DNA of 64,000 nucleotides. It comes from Frigidibacter sp037095735. Its GTDB lineage: Bacteria; Pseudomonadota; Alphaproteobacteria; Rhodobacterales; Rhodobacteraceae. Below are positions 1 to 8,484 of the stretch, piece by piece. The notes beneath the pieces are model-generated. The model saw only the letters and a list, made by a program, of their open reading frames with translations, was not told the DNA's origin and did no database searches. Position numbers and translations under genes: made by a program. Position 1 is the stretch's first letter, and each line of letters opens with the position of its first letter. The DNA lies in contig NZ_JBAWKD010000010.1 of NCBI RefSeq assembly GCF_037095735.1, forward strand, positions 29,272 to 93,271. The letters run 5' to 3'.

Positions 1-104
1 GTCACGGGGAACATACCGCGCAAGTTGACCAGTTTGTTCCATGCGAGGCAACAGGCCTCCTGTTGCAGCGCAGCATTTCGCCGTGACAGGCGACGCGCGC
101 CCGG

Positions 105-112
105 CGACAATG
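105..112 (+). promoter_or_regulatory. CGACAATG motif upstream of the TPR lipoprotein gene
   Basis: The first 226 bases hold no convincing gene. The 8-mer CGACAATG lies about 115 bases before the TPR lipoprotein start. The same 8-mer, or its complement CATTGTCG, recurs upstream of the exosortase (5064), the first VPLPA-CTERM gene (7568), the sugar transferase (14737) and the ABC permease (25237), so it may be part of a shared control element. No clear -35/-10 pair could be assigned here. Confidence 0.25.
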
Positions 113-226
113 TGCTAGCATGCCATGGAATTGATACATCCCGCAGCACAATGGGACGATCGGATTTGCCGCGTCGCATCCATCAGATTATCTCTGGCGT
201 CACATTCCTCTCGGCGAAGGTCATTC

Positions 227-2773
227 ATGGTGAAGAAGTACGTTCTCGCGCTTACGCTCGTCGGGGCCCTGTCGGCCTGCCAGTCCACCGAGGAGAAGGC
301 GGAAAACTACTACCAGTCGGCCGTGAAGCTGATCGATGGCGGCGATGTCGATCGCGGCCTTGTCGAGCTGCGCAACGTGTTCCGTTACGATGGCCAGCAC
401 CATGATGCCCGCGCGCTCTATGCGCGCACGGTGCGGGCGAGAGGGGATCTGAAGGAGGCCTACGGTCAGTATCTGCGCCTGGCCGAGCAATATCCCGATG
501 ATCCCGCGGCCGCCCTCGCGCTGACGGAAATCTCGCTGGCCACCGGTCGCGGCGAGGAAGGGCTGCGCTATGCCGGGGTGCTGCGTCGAATTCACCCGGA
601 TCTGGCCGCAGCCCCGGCCGAGGTGCAGGCAGCGGTGCGCGCCGTCGATTTCGCGGCGGCGGCGCAGAAAAAGGACAGTGCCGGCATGGCCGAGGCGGCC
701 GCCGCTGCGGTGACCCTGCTGCGAGGCGCCCCGGATCTGGCCCTGGCGCGCCAGGTCGTGATCGCCGAGAACCTCTCGCAGCAGCGCTGGGAGGCTGCAC
801 GGGACGAGATCGCGGCGGGACTTGCGGCGATGCCGTCTGATGCCGCGGCCTTGGGCGCCGAGGACCGGCTGATGCTGCGCCGTCTCTACGAGATGCGGCT
901 TGGCGTGCTGCAGCAGCTGGGGGACAAGGTCGGTTTCGAGACCGGCCTGAAGGAGATGATCGCATATTTCCCCGATGAGACCGCCCTGCAGGCGACGCTG
1001 CTGCGCTGGTATGTCAGCGAGGGCCGTCTCGATGATGCGGAAGCCTGGCTGCGCGCGCGCATCGCGGCGGCGGGGGCCGATCCCGAGCCGCGCATTACGC
1101 TGGTCCAGTTCCTGGCGGAACTGCGGGGCGGCAAGGCGGCGCTGGCCGAACTCGACACCGTTCTGGCGCAGGATCCCCTGCCGGCCGACGTTGTCGCCAA
1201 TGCCGCGACCTTCCGTGGCCAGCGCGCCAATCTGCGCTATCTGCAAGGAGACCGCGCGGCGGCGGTCACCGAGATGCGTGACGTCATCAAGGCGGCCGAG
1301 GGGGACGGCACCACGGCGGCCCAGATCGATCGTCTGCGGATCGGCCTGGCGAAGATGGAGGTCGGGCTGGGCAATCAGGTCGGCGCGCGCCAGCTGGTCG
1401 AGACCGTCCTGTCCCATGATGCCACCAACATCGACGCCATGAAGCTCAAGGGCAACTGGCTGATCGACGACGACAAGACCGGCGATGCGCTGGTGGTGCT
1501 GCGCGCCGCACTGGGCCAGGCGCCGCGCGATCCCGAGTTGATGACGCTGATGGCCCGCGCCTACGAGCGCGAGGGCAATCGCGACCTGATGGCAGAGATG
1601 CTGGCGCGTGCGGTCGAGCTGTCCTCGAGCGCACCCGAGACCTCGTTGCGCTACGCCAACTTCCTGCTTTCGGACAAGAAGCTCCGCTCGGCCGAGGACG
1701 TGCTGATCGACGCGCTGCGGCTTGCGCCCGCGGATGTGCAGCTGCTTGCCGCGCTGGGACGCACCCATGTGGCGATGAAGGACTGGGCCCGGGCCGAGCA
1801 GGACGTCAGCCGCCTTCGTGAGCTTGCTCCCGAGCAGATGCGCGAGATGGCGGACCAGTTGCAGGCCCAGATCTTCGCCGGACAGAACCGGACCGAAGAT
1901 CTTAGCCAGTTCCTGACGGAACGCGGAGCCGCACAGGGTGAAGGCAGCCTCGCCGCGGAAGCCGCCGTGATCCAGGCCAACATCGTGGCCGGCAAGCTAG
2001 ATGCCGCCCTCTCGCGGTCCGAGGCGCTGATGGCGAAGCTTCCCGACGATCCGGGGGCGAAATACGTGCGCGCGACGGTCCTGTCGCTGGCGCGCCGGGA
2101 CCAAGAGGCCGCCGGCCTGCTTGAGGATGTCGTGGCGGCGCAGCCCCGGCTTCTTTCGGCCTGGCAGGCGCTGGTGGCGGTGCAGACCCGGCGCGGCGAT
2201 CTCGACGCGGCGGGCGCGGTGCTCGATCGTGCCGAGGCGACGCTCGGGGAGGATCCGACCGTGAAGATGCTGCGCGCCTCCTGGCTCGAGGCGCGCGGCG
2301 ATCTCGAGGGTGCCATCGCGATCTACCAGGCGCTCTACGATCAGCGCAGCGACAACATCGTGGTGGCCAACAACCTGGCGAGCCTGCTGACGACGGCGCG
2401 CAATGACGATGAAAGCCTGAGCCGGGCCTATACGATCGCCCGCCGCCTGCGGGGGCTTGCCATGCCGGCCTTCCAGGACACCTACGGCTGGATCGCGTTC
2501 CGTCGCGGCGACATGCAGGAGGCGCTGGCCGCGCTGGAACCCGCTGCGGCGGGCCTGCGCAACGATCCCCAGGTGCAGTTCCACCTTGGCCAGGTCTATG
2601 CCGCCCTCGGCCGGGCGGACGAGGCCCGCGGCCAGTACGACCGGGCAGCGCAACTGATTCCCGCCGGTTCGAACCCGGCGATGGAGACGCGCCTGTCGGA
2701 AGCCCGCGCCGCGCTCGAGGCCGCGCCGGCGGCGGGCGCCCCGGCCGCGGCCGGAACGAAGGTCGGCCAATAG
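227..2773 (+). CDS. TPR-repeat lipoprotein of the exosortase/EPS system (PrsT-like)
   Basis: An 848-residue tetratricopeptide protein. The ATG at 227 is chosen because it gives a lipoprotein signal peptide (MVKKYVLALTLVGALSAC) with a lipobox ending in Cys about 18; the upstream in-frame ATG would bury that signal. A Shine-Dalgarno-like GAAGG lies about 10 bases before. From residue ~30 to ~810 the protein is a long series of 34-residue helical repeats rich in Ala and Leu, ending in an Ala/Pro-rich tail. Large TPR lipoproteins of this kind accompany PEP-CTERM/exosortase and exopolysaccharide loci (the PrsT family), where they are thought to scaffold the envelope export machinery. It is followed by a polysaccharide-export protein, a barrel protein and an exosortase on the same strand. 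The family assignment is by architecture and context; individual TPR motifs were not scored. Confidence 0.8.
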   Translation: MVKKYVLALTLVGALSACQSTEEKAENYYQSAVKLIDGGDVDRGLVELRNVFRYDGQHHDARALYARTVRARGDLKEAYGQYLRLAEQYPDDPAAALALTEISLATGRGEEGLRYAGVLRRIHPDLAAAPAEVQAAVRAVDFAAAAQKKDSAGMAEAAAAAVTLLRGAPDLALARQVVIAENLSQQRWEAARDEIAAGLAAMPSDAAALGAEDRLMLRRLYEMRLGVLQQLGDKVGFETGLKEMIAYFPDETALQATLLRWYVSEGRLDDAEAWLRARIAAAGADPEPRITLVQFLAELRGGKAALAELDTVLAQDPLPADVVANAATFRGQRANLRYLQGDRAAAVTEMRDVIKAAEGDGTTAAQIDRLRIGLAKMEVGLGNQVGARQLVETVLSHDATNIDAMKLKGNWLIDDDKTGDALVVLRAALGQAPRDPELMTLMARAYEREGNRDLMAEMLARAVELSSSAPETSLRYANFLLSDKKLRSAEDVLIDALRLAPADVQLLAALGRTHVAMKDWARAEQDVSRLRELAPEQMREMADQLQAQIFAGQNRTEDLSQFLTERGAAQGEGSLAAEAAVIQANIVAGKLDAALSRSEALMAKLPDDPGAKYVRATVLSLARRDQEAAGLLEDVVAAQPRLLSAWQALVAVQTRRGDLDAAGAVLDRAEATLGEDPTVKMLRASWLEARGDLEGAIAIYQALYDQRSDNIVVANNLASLLTTARNDDESLSRAYTIARRLRGLAMPAFQDTYGWIAFRRGDMQEALAALEPAAAGLRNDPQVQFHLGQVYAALGRADEARGQYDRAAQLIPAGSNPAMETRLSEARAALEAAPAAGAPAAAGTKVGQ

Positions 2774-2930
2774 GGGGGAATGCCGCGCAATGGCCCCCGG
2801 CCGGTGCGGCATCCCTGCATCTTTCCTGAAGAAACCGGCCGTTCGCGGCCGATCCAGGCGGCTGGCCCTTGGCGACCTCGCGGTCGCTGGCTAAGTTGCA
2901 CGCAACCAATACCGGGCAGTGGATAAGAGA

Positions 2931-3530
2931 ATGCGACATTTCATCATTGGCCTGACCGCCCTTGTGCTATCCATCGCGGGGCTCGCGAAGGCCGTTGAGG
3001 CGCAGACCTATGGCATCCAACCGGGCGATACGCTGCGCATCGAGGTGCTCGAGGATCCGTCGCTGAACCGCAACGCGCTTGTGCTGCCTGACGGCACCGT
3101 CAACTTCCCGCTGGTCGGCACGGTGCGGGTCGCCGGGCGCAGCGTGGCGGCGGTGCGCGGCAGCATCACCTCGGCGCTGGAGACGAACTTCGCGGCCCCC
3201 CCGAACGTCTTCGTCACGGTCGCCAACCTCGCGCAGGCCGGCCAAGGCGGCGCCGCCGCGATCGAGACGATGGGCATCTACGCGATGGGCGAAGTCGCGC
3301 GCCCCGGTCTGGTGCAGGCAGCGCCCGGCATCACCCTGCTTCAGGCGCTGGCCCAGGTCGGCGGTTTCACCAAGTTCGCCGCCACCAAGCGGGTGCAGCT
3401 GCGCCGCGTCGAGAACGGGGCCGAGCGGGTCTTTGTCTTCGACTATGCGCGCGGGCGCGGGATCTCGGGCGCCACGGCCCTGAAGGCGGGCGACGTGATC
3501 GTCGTTCCCGAGCGCGGCCTCTTCGAGTGA
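2931..3530 (+). CDS. Polysaccharide biosynthesis/export protein (Wza/OPX family, short form)
   Basis: A 199-residue periplasmic/outer-membrane export protein. An N-terminal signal peptide (hydrophobic segment about residues 5-20, ending near VEAQ) precedes the Poly_export domain, which begins YGIQPGDTLRIEVLEDPSL; a SLBB-like beta-grasp segment follows (MGEVARPG..VQAAPGITLLQAL, residues ~120-180). The ATG at 2931 is preferred over the GTG at 2919 because GGATAAGAG sits just before it. Proteins of this type form or gate the outer-membrane exit for exopolysaccharide. At ~200 residues it lacks the C-terminal helix domain of full Wza, which suggests it works with a separate barrel; the next gene, a barrel protein overlapping by TGATG, is the obvious partner. 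Confidence 0.85.
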   Translation: MRHFIIGLTALVLSIAGLAKAVEAQTYGIQPGDTLRIEVLEDPSLNRNALVLPDGTVNFPLVGTVRVAGRSVAAVRGSITSALETNFAAPPNVFVTVANLAQAGQGGAAAIETMGIYAMGEVARPGLVQAAPGITLLQALAQVGGFTKFAATKRVQLRRVENGAERVFVFDYARGRGISGATALKAGDVIVVPERGLFE

Positions 3531-4981
3531 TGGCCGCCATGGGAGGTCGTGACAAACGGTCGCCGATGCGGTGGGCCGCGGTTCTGGCTACCCCGGTCCT
3601 GGCAGGGTTGATCGTGCTGCCGCTTCGCGGCCAGGCCCAGGATGCGACGACCGCCGGCGGCAGCGCGCTGCGCTTCACCGTCGGCACCGAGCTTCGGGTC
3701 GACGACAATCTCGGGCTCGACGTCGACAGCGCCGGAACCTCGACGATCTGGGACACTGATCTGGGCTTCGGTTACAGCATCGAGACGGCGCTCTCGAAGC
3801 TGACCTTCTCGGGCTCCGGGGTCATCCGCCAGGCCGATCTGCCCGGCGACGCCAGCGACAACGGGTTCCAGGACCCGCGGCTGGCCTTCGGCTATGACCG
3901 CGCGGGGGCGACCAGCCGGTTTTCGGTGGATGCGAGCTGGCGGCAGACCGATCTGCGCTATCTCGATCCGCTGGCCGATCCGATCGTGATCGAGGACGAG
4001 GCGACCGGCGAGCAGGGCCTGCGCCAGATCACCGGCACCCGCGAGCGGCTGACCTTCGGCACGCAGATCGAGTTCGGCGTCGGCACGCCGATGGGGATGA
4101 CGCTCGGTGCCAGCCGTCGCGAGACCAGCTATCAGGACACGAACCGCACGAGCTATTACGACAACCATACCGATGCGGCCTTCGCGCGGCTGCGGATGGA
4201 TCTGACCCCGGTAACCTCCGCCACGGTCGATGCGCAGGCAAGCCGCTACGAGGCCGAGAACCTGTCGCGCACGGTGAGGGACTCGACGGCATTGAGCTTC
4301 GGTCTGGGCACTGCCCTCGACAAGGCGACGACACTGTCGGGGCGGATCGGTTACCGCATGATCGACAGCACCCGGACCCTGGACGGCGAACGGGAGACCA
4401 CGACCACCGATGGCGTCACCCTGGGGGCCGGGGTGCGGCGCGAGCTGCGCGCCGGCTCGGTCGGCGCGGATTACAGCCGGTCGGTGGCGACCTCGGGCAC
4501 GCGCGACACGCTGCGCTTCGACCGGCAGTTCGAGCTTTACAACGGCAGGTTTGGGATCAGCCTCGGCACGACCAAGGGCGAGAACGGCGATCCCGGTCTC
4601 GTGGCCAATGTCGACTGGACGCATGAGCTGAAGCGCGGCGCGATCGACCTTGCTCTCGACCGCTCGTCGCGGACCGACGACAACAACCAAGACGTGTTGG
4701 TCACCCAGGGCTCGCTCAACTGGCGCCACGACCTGAACGAGGCGAACTCTGTCTCGCTCGGGGCGAGCCTCGCCTCGATCCAGCGTGACGACAACAGCGG
4801 CGACGGCAGGGACATCACCCGGGCCAGCCTGCGCATGGCCTGGAACCGCGAGATCGTGCGCGATGTCGACATGTCGCTGGGCTATGTCCACCGGTTCCTC
4901 GACGATTCCGACGCTTCGGACACGGCGGATTCGAACTCGGTCTACCTGAGCCTGGGCAAGACCTTCGATCTGCGCCCCTGA
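3530..4981 (+). CDS. Outer-membrane beta-barrel protein of the EPS/exosortase system
   Basis: 483 residues. An N-terminal signal peptide (basic start, then WAAVLATPVLAGLIVLP, cleavage near GQAQ) is followed by a body of alternating beta strands rich in Thr, Ser, Asp, Tyr and Arg, ending in an aromatic-containing strand (VYLSLGKTFDLRP) typical of outer-membrane barrels. Its start overlaps the stop of the upstream export protein (TGATG), so the two are translationally coupled. It resembles the PEP-CTERM-associated outer-membrane proteins found between the export protein and exosortase in many EPS loci. Likely role: the barrel through which the polymer leaves, pairing with the short OPX protein that lacks its own pore. 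Family membership is inferred from position and strand pattern. Confidence 0.75.
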   Translation: MAAMGGRDKRSPMRWAAVLATPVLAGLIVLPLRGQAQDATTAGGSALRFTVGTELRVDDNLGLDVDSAGTSTIWDTDLGFGYSIETALSKLTFSGSGVIRQADLPGDASDNGFQDPRLAFGYDRAGATSRFSVDASWRQTDLRYLDPLADPIVIEDEATGEQGLRQITGTRERLTFGTQIEFGVGTPMGMTLGASRRETSYQDTNRTSYYDNHTDAAFARLRMDLTPVTSATVDAQASRYEAENLSRTVRDSTALSFGLGTALDKATTLSGRIGYRMIDSTRTLDGERETTTTDGVTLGAGVRRELRAGSVGADYSRSVATSGTRDTLRFDRQFELYNGRFGISLGTTKGENGDPGLVANVDWTHELKRGAIDLALDRSSRTDDNNQDVLVTQGSLNWRHDLNEANSVSLGASLASIQRDDNSGDGRDITRASLRMAWNREIVRDVDMSLGYVHRFLDDSDASDTADSNSVYLSLGKTFDLRP

Positions 4982-4996
4982 GACTGTCTTTGTCCC

Positions 4997-5019
4997 CGCG
5001 CCCTGTCCGGGGCGGGGGG
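4997..5019 (+). terminator. Possible weak terminator after the barrel gene
   Basis: A GC-rich inverted repeat (CCCCGC ... GCGGGG) lies 15 bases after the barrel stop codon, without a convincing T-run. It may separate the barrel transcript from the exosortase gene, which has its own upstream CGACAATG motif at 5064-5071. Confidence 0.25.
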
Positions 5020-5209
5020 GGCAGGACGGTCGCCCTTCGGCGCGCCGATCGTGAGCGCTGTGGCGACAATGCCGGCAGCCTGACCGTTTCGTGATCCCGT
5101 CGCGCGAACTTTCGGGCCAGTGTCGCGTTGCGGCTCGCCCGCGGCGCAGGGCTCGGGTAGCGTCGCGCCCGTGCCGATGCCTGCGGTGAAAAGTGAAAAG
5201 GACAGTGCC

Positions 5210-6799
5210 ATGGCCTCCGACAAGACCCTGACCCTGGATGGCTGGCCTCTGGGCCTTCGGGCCGGGTTCTTCTGGTTCCTGGCGCTGATGGCGGTCTCTC
5301 TGCCGATCTTCTGGATCGGCCTCGCCTCTCTCGCCCGGGCCTGGTCGACGCCGGAATACAGCCATGGACCGCTGATACCGCTGATCTCGCTGTATCTCTT
5401 CATCCGCGAGTTGCGGCAGATGCCGCCCGCGAACCCGCATCCGTCCGACCGCGGCGCGGGCATCGCGGTGACGGTGTTCGCGCTGGCGCTGGCGGTGCTG
5501 GGCAACCTGACGCGGATCCCCGACATCGTCACCTACGCGCTGATCCTGTGGTTCGCGGGCGTGGTGCTGACGATCTTCGGTCTCGCCCGCGGCCGCCACC
5601 ACATGCTGCCGGTCTTCCACCTGATCTTCATGCTGCCGCTGCCGCAGTTCCTGTACTGGAAGCTGACCATCGCCCTGCAGGGCGTCAGCTCCGAGCTCGG
5701 GGTCTGGTTCGTGCAGATGGCGGGCGTGCCGGTGTTCCTCGACGGCAACATCATCGACCTCGGTGTCTACAAGCTGCAGGTGGCCGAGGCCTGTTCGGGG
5801 CTGCGCTACCTGTTCCCGATCCTGAGCTTCTCCTATCTCTTTGCGATCCTCTACCGCGGGCCGTTCTGGCACAAGGTCGTGCTCTTCGTGATGGCGGCGC
5901 CGCTGACGGTGTTCATGAACTCGTTCCGGATCGGGGTGATCGGGGTGCTGGTCAACAGCTACGGCATCGGCCAGGCCGAAGGCTTCCTGCACTTCTTCGA
6001 AGGCTGGGTGATCTTCCTCGGATGCATCGGCATCCTGTTCGTGACCGCGCTCGCGCTGCAGCGGCTGGGCCGGGACCGCAAGACCCTGTCCGAGGTGATC
6101 GACCTCGATTTCCAGGGCTTCGGAGCGATCTGCGCGCGGATCTTCGCGCTGCCGGCCTCGCGCGGGCTTGCGGCGATCGCGCTGCTGACGCTCGTGGTCT
6201 CGGGCGCCTGGGCGATCGGCCCCGGCCGCGAGGCCGAACCGGTCCAGCGCGAGTCCTTCGCGCTCTTCCCGATGCGGTTCGGCGACTGGCAGGGCTACAC
6301 CAGCAGCTTCGACCCCGAGATCGAGCGGGTGCTGGCCGCGGACGACTACCTGAACGCCAATTACAGCGCCCCGGGCGGGCGCAGCGTCAACATGCTGGTC
6401 TCGTTCTACAACCGCCAGACCGAGGGGCAGGGCATCCATTCGCCCGAGGTCTGCCTGCCCTCTGGCGGCTGGGAGATCTTCAGCTTGGCCAAGCAGCGGG
6501 TCGATCTGCCGCAGACCCCCTACGGCAGCTTCGAGGTGAACCGCGCGGTGATCCAGAAGGGGTTGTCTCGTCAGCTGGTGTATTACTGGTTCGAACAGCG
6601 CGGCCAGCGGATGACGAACGACTTCAGCGCCAAGCTCGCGGTCGTGAAGGACAGTCTGACCAAGGGGCGCACCGACGGGGCGCTGGTGCGCTTCATCACC
6701 CCGATCGGGGATGGCGAGACCGAGGCTGCGGCCGAGGCCCGGCTGGTGGGGATGATGGCCGACGCCTTGAAGCCGCTGCCGAATTTCGTGCCGTTCTGA
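5210..6799 (+). CDS. xrtD: Exosortase with EpsI domain (VPLPA-CTERM-type, XrtD-like)
   Basis: A 529-residue membrane transpeptidase/protease that recognises C-terminal sorting tails. About eight membrane segments span residues ~15-290. The exosortase catalytic triad is visible: Cys195 in EACSGLRYLFP, Arg240 in NSFRIGVIGV and His261 in GFLHFFEGW. After a further membrane segment (~330) comes an EpsI/DUF3485 domain (residues ~345-529, with the Cys-containing GIHSPEVCLPSGGWE stretch). This fused arrangement is that of the VPLPA-CTERM-specific enzyme XrtD, and four proteins with VPLPA tails are encoded in the window (7807, 14975, 38670, 52158), a direct genomic match. The ATG at 5210 is preceded by AAAAGGA, so the longer reading frame from 5120 is unlikely. 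A rhomboid protease gene follows after 16 bases. Confidence 0.93.
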   Translation: MASDKTLTLDGWPLGLRAGFFWFLALMAVSLPIFWIGLASLARAWSTPEYSHGPLIPLISLYLFIRELRQMPPANPHPSDRGAGIAVTVFALALAVLGNLTRIPDIVTYALILWFAGVVLTIFGLARGRHHMLPVFHLIFMLPLPQFLYWKLTIALQGVSSELGVWFVQMAGVPVFLDGNIIDLGVYKLQVAEACSGLRYLFPILSFSYLFAILYRGPFWHKVVLFVMAAPLTVFMNSFRIGVIGVLVNSYGIGQAEGFLHFFEGWVIFLGCIGILFVTALALQRLGRDRKTLSEVIDLDFQGFGAICARIFALPASRGLAAIALLTLVVSGAWAIGPGREAEPVQRESFALFPMRFGDWQGYTSSFDPEIERVLAADDYLNANYSAPGGRSVNMLVSFYNRQTEGQGIHSPEVCLPSGGWEIFSLAKQRVDLPQTPYGSFEVNRAVIQKGLSRQLVYYWFEQRGQRMTNDFSAKLAVVKDSLTKGRTDGALVRFITPIGDGETEAAAEARLVGMMADALKPLPNFVPF

Positions 6800-6815
6800 G
6801 ACGAGAGGGCCGAGG

Positions 6816-7493
6816 ATGCCGTCCGGACAGCGCCGGCAGCGCCTGACCCGCCGTGTCATGCCGTGGGGCGCGAGCCGTCTGCGGTGGATGATCCTTGTCG
6901 GGCTGGTTATGGCATCTGTCATACCGGAACTTCTGCTCGAGGGGGCGGATCTCGGCCTCTGGGGCAGCCCGGAATGGCGACGCGTCGCCTACGAGAACAT
7001 GGCGTTCTGGCCGGGCCTTCTGGGCAACTGGCGCGAGAACTGGACCGGGCAGCGATGGGCCATGTTTCTCAGCTACGGCTTCCTGCATGCGGGCCTGATG
7101 CATCTTGTGACGAACATGATCACTCTGGTGTCGCTGGGCGGACCGCTGGTGGACCGGCTTGGTGCCCTGCGGTTCAGTCTGGCCTATGCCATGTCGATTT
7201 TCGGGGGGGCATTGGGGTTCGCGCTGCTCTCTCATGGGCTTGACCCGATGGTCGGTGCCTCGGGGGCGCTGTTTGGATTGGCAGGAGGCGTGATCGAGTG
7301 CGCTCAGGCCGATCTGCGGGAAGACGGTGTCTCGCGCGCGGAGCGATTGCGGGCCCTGACGGGTCCCGTGGGGATCCTCGTTGCCCTGAACCTGGTGATG
7401 TATTGGGCCATGCACGGGCAATTGGCCTGGCAGACACATCTTGGAGGATTTCTGGCAGGTGCGCTGGCCACGCGGCTTCTCGCGGCGCGGTGA
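6816..7493 (+). CDS. Rhomboid-family intramembrane serine protease
   Basis: 225 residues with about six membrane segments. Rhomboid signatures are clear: an HAGLMHLVTNM loop-helix, the active-site serine Ser149 in GASGALFGLAGG, and the partner histidine His208 in QTHLGGFLAG. The ATG at 6816 follows AGAGGGCCGAGG, only 16 bases after the exosortase stop, so the two genes are almost certainly co-transcribed. Rhombosortases are rhomboid relatives that process C-terminal GlyGly-CTERM tails; no GlyGly-CTERM protein was noticed in the window, so this enzyme may instead cut membrane anchors of VPLPA-CTERM proteins or act as a general rhomboid. The substrate link is inference from adjacency alone. Confidence 0.9.
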   Translation: MPSGQRRQRLTRRVMPWGASRLRWMILVGLVMASVIPELLLEGADLGLWGSPEWRRVAYENMAFWPGLLGNWRENWTGQRWAMFLSYGFLHAGLMHLVTNMITLVSLGGPLVDRLGALRFSLAYAMSIFGGALGFALLSHGLDPMVGASGALFGLAGGVIECAQADLREDGVSRAERLRALTGPVGILVALNLVMYWAMHGQLAWQTHLGGFLAGALATRLLAAR

Positions 7494-7806
7494 CCCGGGA
7501 ACCGTGGGAATCACGCCGCGGGTGTTTCAGGACCGCTCAAGCTTGCGATTTTCGTGTCAACCATAACCATTGTCGGCAAGATCTCGCCTAAGCTTGATGT
7601 CGACAAAGGGTGCGAGTGATCGGCATTGGGCTGGATATGTGTTCAATTGCCGTGCTGACGACGCCCAACAGGCCACAGGAGCGGAATTCGGAGGCGGGGT
7701 GCATGCTGCAATTGCGAAATGCGGCGTGAATGCGGCTTTTCCAGTTTGCCGGCGCAGCAATCTGACCTATCCTCAAGACAGCGTGCTCCCCAAGGAATTC
7801 ATCACG
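7494..7806 (+). promoter_or_regulatory. Leader region with a 17-base element shared with the wzm promoter
   Basis: A 313-base gap without a gene. At 7562-7578 it contains CATAACCATTGTCGGCA, which matches 25231-25247 (upstream of the ABC permease) at 16 of 17 bases. A ribosome site (AAGGA) precedes the VPLPA-CTERM start at 7807. The remaining ~200 bases are lower in GC than the flanking genes and suggest a long 5' leader. Confidence 0.4.
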
Positions 7807-8391
7807 ATGAAAACTGTTGTTTCTACTCTTGCCCTCACGCTGGGCCTGGGCATCGCCTCGGCAGCCTCTGCCGTGACGGTTTCCCCCAGCGTGACCACTT
7901 GGATCCCTGGCGCCGGTGTCGGTGCCGATCCCTCCCGCTATTCCGCGGCGAACGTGAACGACGGCGATGCCGATTTCCTGGCCCTCGGCCTGGGCGGTGC
8001 CGCCTTCTTCAACGTCGCGGGCGGCTTCACCGGCCCGATCACCATCACCGAGATCACCTACAATCTCGTCGACAAGTGGCTGGGCGCCTATACCGAGACC
8101 GCCAAGGTCTATGCCGGCACTTCCTACGATGCCGATCTGAGCAGCTACACGCTGCTGGGCTCGATCTCGAACACCGAGGCGGTCACGGGCGCGACGCTCT
8201 TCACGTCGGGCGTCTTCACCTGGCTCGCAATCCTCGACACCACCCCCGGTTCGAGTCCGAGCACCGATGGCTTCGACATCGCCAGCGTCACTGTGGCCCC
8301 GGTTCCGCTGCCGGCTGCTGCGCCGCTGCTGGTCGCCGCCCTCGGCGGTCTGGGCATCGCCGCCCGCCGCAAGGCCAAGAAAGCTGCCTGA
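7807..8391 (+). CDS. VPLPA-CTERM sorting domain protein (paralogue 1)
   Basis: A 194-residue secreted protein. Signal peptide MKTVVSTLALTLGLGIASA, then a ~145-residue beta-rich domain, then the sorting tail: the VPLPA motif in VAPVPLPAAAPLLV, a hydrophobic helix (LLVAALGGLGIAA) and a basic end (RRKAKKAA). The ATG at 7807 is chosen because it gives the signal peptide and has AAGGA upstream; the open frame extends further back without merit. It is a clear paralogue of the protein at 14975-15565: both share FLxLGLGG, FTGP, LGxYTEAA, WLAILD and DGFDIASVTV blocks. Predicted fate: export by Sec, then processing and anchoring by the exosortase encoded upstream. The ectodomain function is not recognised. 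Confidence 0.9.
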   Translation: MKTVVSTLALTLGLGIASAASAVTVSPSVTTWIPGAGVGADPSRYSAANVNDGDADFLALGLGGAAFFNVAGGFTGPITITEITYNLVDKWLGAYTETAKVYAGTSYDADLSSYTLLGSISNTEAVTGATLFTSGVFTWLAILDTTPGSSPSTDGFDIASVTVAPVPLPAAAPLLVAALGGLGIAARRKAKKAA

Positions 8392-8418
8392 TCCGTCCGG
8401 ATCGGTGCGCAGGATCGG

Positions 8419-8446
8419 AAAGGCGCCGGGAGACCGGCGCCTTTTT
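8419..8446 (+). terminator. Rho-independent terminator after VPLPA-CTERM gene 1
   Basis: Stem GGCGCCGG / CCGGCGCC with a GAGA loop followed by TTTTT, preceded by AAA, so it could also act on the converging TolC-family transcript that ends at 8485. Confidence 0.85.
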
Positions 8447-8484
8447 CGTGTGTGGCGGGTCGTCTGTGGCGGGGAAGGGGGCGC

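Noticed and set aside
3443..6922. A 1159-residue open frame on the - strand covering the EPS export, barrel, exosortase and rhomboid genes
   Set aside because: It is antisense shadow of well-recognised + strand genes in GC-rich DNA and has low-complexity Arg/His/Gln-rich composition with no domain.
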